Origin: Cyclobacterium xiamenense | GTDB taxonomy: Bacteria; Bacteroidota; Bacteroidia; Cytophagales; Cyclobacteriaceae | Direction: 5' to 3' | Length of the DNA: 64,000 nucleotides | Assembly (NCBI RefSeq): GCF_009467825.1 | Contig: NZ_WIOK01000005.1 | Span: 180,865-244,864, forward strand | In this document: positions 63,921 through 64,000 of the stretch, piece by piece | How the letters are laid out: every line of letters starts with the position of its first letter | How positions within the stretch are numbered: position 1 is the stretch's first letter | Position numbers and translations under genes: made by a program | The notes under the pieces: generated by a model | Told to the model about the DNA's origin: nothing | What the model saw: only the letters and a program-made list of their open reading frames with translations | The model's database searches: none

Positions 63921-64000
63921 TGAACAGGTTAAAACTAGAATTTTTAACTTAGTGATTATGAAAAAGAGCAAATTTAGCGAAGAGCAGGTCATCAAGATCC
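63921..64000 (+). mobile_element. Left end of an IS3-family insertion sequence
   Basis: The boundary is placed at TGAACAGGTTAAAAC (63921), since IS3-family ends begin with TG and the upstream gene loses its family resemblance here. The element continues beyond the window, so neither the right end nor a target-site duplication can be seen. Confidence 0.65.
63958..64000 (+). CDS. IS3-family transposase OrfA, first 14 codons
   Basis: The ATG at 63958 starts MKKSKFSEEQVIKI, the standard N-terminus of the small HTH protein (OrfA) of many IS3-family elements. The rest lies outside the window. It is in frame with the oxidoreductase, so a fusion protein could be made by read-through. Confidence 0.85.
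   Translation, partial: MKKSKFSEEQVIKI

Noticed and set aside
1..64000. tRNA, rRNA or known riboswitch
   Set aside because: No cloverleaf, rRNA core sequence or conserved riboswitch core was recognised in the intergenic regions; a covariance-model scan would be needed to exclude small RNAs.

Overview
The window looks like a chromosomal segment of a polysaccharide-degrading Bacteroidota, probably a marine Cytophagales-type bacterium. The evidence is three or more SusC/SusD outer-membrane glycan-uptake pairs, an ECF sigma/FecR/STN-SusC relay, many sulfatases with the formylglycine signature, lipoproteins with Bacteroidota-type lipoboxes, a type IX secretion sorting-domain remnant and few Shine-Dalgarno sequences. 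The assignment comes from gene content only; no rRNA or tRNA gene was seen.

Layout. 1-5600: end of a susD, a DUF1961 remnant, a DUF4962/heparinase II-III lipoprotein and a sulfatase. 5600-6375: a decayed transposase. 6375-11092 (minus): a susC-susD pair. 11717-21582: a divergent susC-susD pair, a Tat-exported Gfo/Idh oxidoreductase, a second sulfatase nearly identical to the first, a weak fucosidase-like remnant and a lactonase-type amidohydrolase. 22276-35237: ECF sigma factor, FecR, STN-type SusC, SusD and three different sulfatases, with a susD remnant between them. 35430-40246: a scrambled repeat zone with three Uma2-family genes, two complementary pieces of a vapBC toxin-antitoxin locus, a frameshifted outer-membrane protein, a collapsed T9SS cargo gene and a deleted copy of a sulfatase tail. 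40266-44086: a PQQ dehydrogenase/cytochrome c lipoprotein followed by a DUF1080-PmoA-like protein. 44246-46088: small membrane proteins and an XRE-S24 regulator. 46150-51637: imuA-imuB-dnaE2 mutagenesis cassette. 51815-54319: Mla-type lipid transporter operon. 54581-62137: a DJ-1/PfpI protein, a lipoprotein, further glycan-related genes, a dead sulfatase, a fourth Uma2 gene and an exported aldo/keto reductase. 62572-end: an FAD oxidoreductase whose 3' end is cut by an IS3-type element that runs off the window.

How it fits together. Most genes would serve uptake and breakdown of a sulfated, probably uronic-acid- or deoxysugar-containing polysaccharide. SusCD pairs import fragments, sulfatases and the lyase trim them, and several exported redox enzymes (Gfo/Idh, aldo/keto reductase, FAD oxidoreductase, quinoprotein) may oxidise released sugars outside the cytoplasm. 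The region has been heavily remodelled: duplicated sulfatases, duplicated Uma2 units, and at least nine gene remnants. The imu cassette and the mla operon are intact housekeeping or stress modules and are visibly more GC-rich than the repeat zone.
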